Source of the DNA: SIG440 sp045587485
GTDB lineage: Bacteria; Bacillota; Clostridia; Monoglobales; Monoglobaceae
Length of the DNA: 6,120 nucleotides
Assembly (NCBI GenBank): GCA_045587485.1
Contig: JAZNCI010000024.1
Span: forward strand, 1-6,120
Direction: 5' to 3'
Part shown: positions 3,562 to 6,120 of the stretch, piece by piece
How the letters are laid out: each line of letters begins with the position of its first letter
Numbering within the stretch: position 1 is the stretch's first letter
Translations under genes and position numbers: made by a program
The notes under the pieces: generated by a model
The model's input: the letters and a program-made list of their open reading frames with translations, nothing else
What the model was told of the DNA's origin: nothing
Databases searched by the model: none

Positions 3562-3804
3562 TTGAACATAGGTGAAGCAGTAAAATTAAGAATTCTTGAT
3601 TTATGCAAAAAAGAAAATATTACGGTAAATAAACTTTCCACCATCAGCGGAATAACTCAATCGACTATTAATAATATCGTAAGAGGAAGAAACAACAGCA
3701 CAACTATTTCCACAATTAAAAAGGTCTGCGACGGGCTGGGTATAACAATAATGGAATTCTTTAATTCTGAATTGTTTGAAAATCTTGAGCAGGAAATCAA
3801 ATAG
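3562..3804 (+). CDS. Xre-type helix-turn-helix transcription regulator
   Basis: 80 residues, nearly all of it one HTH_3/Xre-like domain. Helix 1 is at 4-18, helix 2 NKLSTISG (23-30), recognition helix TQSTINNIVRG (32-42), then the RNNS-x-TISTIKKVCDGLGITI segment (43-63) that packs the domain. The tail FFNSELFENLEQEIK is short, with no sensor or catalytic domain. I recognise this as a frequent clostridial type of single-domain regulator; its target is unknown. It uses a TTG start. It is probably co-transcribed with the ribbon-helix-helix gene, since no terminator separates them, and a strong terminator begins at the base after its stop codon. Confidence 0.88.
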   Translation: MNIGEAVKLRILDLCKKENITVNKLSTISGITQSTINNIVRGRNNSTTISTIKKVCDGLGITIMEFFNSELFENLEQEIK

Positions 3805-3834
3805 AAACCGAGGCTAATTTGCTTCGGTTTTTTT
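3805..3834 (+). terminator. Intrinsic terminator after the regulator pair
   Basis: A 10-bp stem (3805-3814 with 3821-3830, one G-U) and a 6-nt loop are followed by T7 (3828-3834). It starts right after the TAG of the Xre-type gene and isolates the topoisomerase gene downstream. Confidence 0.92.
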
Positions 3835-3897
3835 GCATAAAAAATCTTTTTAAAAAAGAGCTATGTACTTTTTAAAGCAAAATTTTTGCGCCAAAAT

Positions 3898-3926
3898 TTG
3901 CATTTTCCAAAAAAGTGTGATATACT
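3898..3926 (+). promoter_or_regulatory. Promoter of the topoisomerase gene, extended -10
   Basis: TTGCAT (3898-3903), a 17-bp spacer and TATACT (3921-3926), with TG at 3918-3919 one base ahead of the -10. Upstream sequence from about 3835 is AT-rich and has no other feature than a small GCAAAA/TTTTGC inverted repeat. The leader is about 25 nt and carries GGAGGAG at 3945-3951. Confidence 0.85.
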
Positions 3927-3957
3927 TATTATAACTGTGCAAACGGAGGAGTTCTCT

Positions 3958-6120
3958 ATGAATGAAGAAAACATCACACTCTCGCTTGAGGGTATTACCG
4001 AAACACTTGAAAAGAATTATATGCCCTACGCAATGAGCGTAATTATTTCTCGTGCAATCCCCGAGATTGACGGTTTTAAGCCGTCGCACAGAAAGCTGCT
4101 GTACACCATGTACAAAATGGGGCTTCTCGGCGGCAACCGCACAAAAAGTGCTAACGTTGTGGGACAAACAATGAAGCTTAACCCCCATGGTGATGCCGCA
4201 ATTTACGAAACAATGGTCCGCCTTACACAGGGACATATGGCACTGCTCCATCCGCTTGTGGATTCAAAGGGCAACTTCGGTCGTCAGTACAGCCGTGATA
4301 TGGCATATGCCGCTTCTCGTTATACGGAGGTAAGACTTCTTCCCATCTGTAACGAAATTTTTGGCGACATCGACAAAAATACCGTTGAATTTGCGGACAA
4401 CTATGACGGAACGCTTAAGGAGCCTACACTGCTGCCCACTGCGTTTCCCAATATTCTTATAAATCCCAACCAGGGTATCGCTGTTGGTATGGCAAGCAAT
4501 ATCGCAAGCTTTAACCTGCGTGAAATCTGTAACGCAACAATCGCCCTGATGAAAGACAAAAATGCAAATCTTGCAGAGTATATCACAGGTCCCGACTTCT
4601 CAACGGGCGGTTTTCTTCTCCGTGATGATGAGTCTATGGAAAAAATCTTCTCTACAGGCACGGGAAGTGTCAAGGTGCGTGCAAAATACACCTATGACAA
4701 AAAGCAGAACGTGATTGAAATTATTGAAATCCCCTACAGCACTACTGTCGAGGCGATTATTGACAAGCTTGCGGAATTAATCAAGTCAGGCAAGCTCCGC
4801 GACATCAACGATGTCCGTGACGAAACAGACAAATCAGGCCTTAAAATAACCTTTGAGTTAAAAAGAGGTGTTGACCCAGACAAGCTGATGGCAAGACTTT
4901 ACAAGCAGACACCCCTTGAAGACAGCTTCAGCTGTAATTTCAATGTGCTTATTGACGGTGAGCCTATGGTGCTTGGCGTGCGTGATATTCTCAAGGAATG
5001 GATTCGCTTCCGTACTGACTGTGTGCGTCGTATGCTTCAATACGATATTGACAAAAAAAATGCAAGACTTCATCTTTTAGAGGGTCTTGAAAAAATACTT
5101 CTTGATATAGACAAGGCGATTTACATTGTCCGCAACACCCCCGAGGATGCGATGGTTGTCCCCAACCTTATGGCAGGCTTCGGAATTGACAAAATTCAGG
5201 CGGAATTTGTTGCGGAAATCAAGCTTCGTAATCTTAACAAGGAGTATATTCTCAAGCGCACTTCAGAAATCGAAAAGCTTATTGAGGAAATTGCCGACCT
5301 TACAAAAACTCTCGAAAGCGATGCGCGTGTCCGCAAGCTTATTTCAAAACAGCTTACGGAAATTGCCGACAAATACGGTGCAGACCGCAGAACTGTAGTT
5401 GTTGACTGCGAGGAGGAGGAAGCTCTTCCCCAGGAGGGCTATATTGAGGACTACAATGTGCGCGTGTTTATGACAAAGGATAATTACTTCAAGAAGATTA
5501 CTCTTGTATCGCTGCGTGCCGCTGCTGAACACAAGTTCAAGGAGGGCGACAGTTTGCTTTGCGAGGCGGAGGCTACCAATAAAACGGATATGCTATTCTT
5601 CTCAGACAGGCAGAACGTATATAAGATGCGTCTTTACGATATTTCCGATTCAAAGGCAAGCGCACTTGGCGAATATCTTCCCAACATTCTTGATATGGAG
5701 CCTGACGAAAAGATTCTTTATGCAACACCTGCGTACGATTACAGCGGATTTATGCTGTTTGCGTTCCAATCGGGCAAGGTTGCAAAGGTTGATATGAAGG
5801 GCTACCAAACAAAGACCAACCGCAAACGTCTTACCAATGCCTACGGCAAGGGCGAGATTATCGGTATGCTTTATTGTAAGGAGGAATGTCAGGTTGCACT
5901 TTTCAGCAATATTGACAAGTGCGTGGTATTTAACACCAAAGACATTTCGACAAAGACAAGCCGTTCAAGCCAGGGTGTGCAGGTAATGACAATGAGAAGA
6001 AAGTCCCTGCTGACAAGGATTGAACTTCCCGAGGTTTCATTAAATTCCACGGCAGGATATGAAGCAAGGACAATTCCGTCGTCAGGTTATTATCTTCGTG
6101 ATGGTGACGGTGGTACTGTT
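3958..6120 (+). CDS. parC: Type IIA DNA topoisomerase subunit A, ParC/GyrA family (3' end outside window)
   Basis: 721 codons are present with no stop. Subunit A cuts and rejoins both DNA strands, working with an ATPase subunit B (ParE/GyrB). The winged-helix region holds NPHGDAAIYET (75-85) and catalytic Tyr122 in RYTE; QGIAVGMASN (172-181) contains the DNA-intercalating Ile174. The tower and exit-gate coiled coil follow to about 480. A beta-pinwheel domain begins near 490. No GyrA box (QRRGG[KR]G) is found in the pinwheel as far as it is seen. In its expected place, in the first blade, is a HKFKEGD stretch. That favours a decatenating topoisomerase IV over a supercoiling gyrase. Compared with E. 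coli GyrA, the N-terminus has one residue less in the PxxRDGxKP motif (PEIDGFKP). At the quinolone-contact positions it has Ala80 for Ser83 and Glu84 for Asp87. No parE gene lies upstream. Symbol parC is a best guess; databases may call it gyrA. Confidence 0.9.
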   Translation, partial: MNEENITLSLEGITETLEKNYMPYAMSVIISRAIPEIDGFKPSHRKLLYTMYKMGLLGGNRTKSANVVGQTMKLNPHGDAAIYETMVRLTQGHMALLHPLVDSKGNFGRQYSRDMAYAASRYTEVRLLPICNEIFGDIDKNTVEFADNYDGTLKEPTLLPTAFPNILINPNQGIAVGMASNIASFNLREICNATIALMKDKNANLAEYITGPDFSTGGFLLRDDESMEKIFSTGTGSVKVRAKYTYDKKQNVIEIIEIPYSTTVEAIIDKLAELIKSGKLRDINDVRDETDKSGLKITFELKRGVDPDKLMARLYKQTPLEDSFSCNFNVLIDGEPMVLGVRDILKEWIRFRTDCVRRMLQYDIDKKNARLHLLEGLEKILLDIDKAIYIVRNTPEDAMVVPNLMAGFGIDKIQAEFVAEIKLRNLNKEYILKRTSEIEKLIEEIADLTKTLESDARVRKLISKQLTEIADKYGADRRTVVVDCEEEEALPQEGYIEDYNVRVFMTKDNYFKKITLVSLRAAAEHKFKEGDSLLCEAEATNKTDMLFFSDRQNVYKMRLYDISDSKASALGEYLPNILDMEPDEKILYATPAYDYSGFMLFAFQSGKVAKVDMKGYQTKTNRKRLTNAYGKGEIIGMLYCKEECQVALFSNIDKCVVFNTKDISTKTSRSSQGVQVMTMRRKSLLTRIELPEVSLNSTAGYEARTIPSSGYYLRDGDGGTV

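Noticed and set aside
3336..3804. Toxin-antitoxin module
   Set aside because: Both proteins are DNA-binding folds without a toxin domain, and no third small gene is present before the terminator.
3850..4251. Minus-strand open frame of 133 codons, and similar ones at 4401-4691, 4858-5073 and 5344-5532
   Set aside because: All are antisense to the topoisomerase gene or its promoter; long shadow frames are expected opposite a long gene.

Overview
The window looks like chromosomal DNA from a spore-forming Firmicute of class Clostridia, probably a gut lineage near Oscillospirales/Ruminococcaceae. The reasons are strong AGGAGG-type ribosome sites, TTGACA/TATAAT promoters with 17-bp spacers, frequent GTG and TTG starts, a bofA gene (an inhibitor of pro-sigma-K processing), and several small protein types that I associate with Clostridia. 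The order-level placement is inference. No CRISPR array, insertion sequence or phage gene is visible.

Left edge (1-198): no gene, but two tandem consensus promoters on the minus strand. Each has three T-tracts (A-tracts on the minus strand) about 10 bp apart just upstream of its -35. They fire out of the left edge and resemble rRNA-operon control regions. A clean terminator at 167-198 separates them from the next operon.

Small-protein operon (206-1019, minus): three tightly spaced genes for 76-, 103- and 83-residue proteins of unknown function. The last carries an internal 17-residue repeat.

Phosphodiesterase operon (1102-2269, plus), divergent from the previous one: a YfcE/MJ0936-type metallophosphoesterase, a two-helix membrane protein, and bofA. 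A long hairpin plus T7 overlaps the end of the membrane-protein gene and the ribosome site of bofA, so it could terminate transcription and also mask translation.

Minus-strand group (2252-3201): a DUF5662-like protein whose 3' end overlaps that of bofA, tRNA-Arg(CCG) with encoded CCA and its own promoter and terminator, and a 63-residue protein with nine cysteines.

Regulator pair (3336-3804, plus): a ribbon-helix-helix protein and an Xre-type HTH protein, divergent from the cysteine-rich gene across an AT-rich spacer holding a perfect 16-bp palindrome. A strong terminator closes the pair.

Right part (3958 to the edge, plus): subunit A of a type IIA topoisomerase with its own consensus promoter. 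Catalytic Tyr122 and intercalating Ile174 are present. It lacks a GyrA box in the part seen and has Ala where the quinolone-contacting Ser normally lies. It is more like topoisomerase IV (ParC) than gyrase. No system that is clearly new is present. The best leads are the hairpin at bofA, the tandem promoter block at the left edge and the three-gene small-protein operon.
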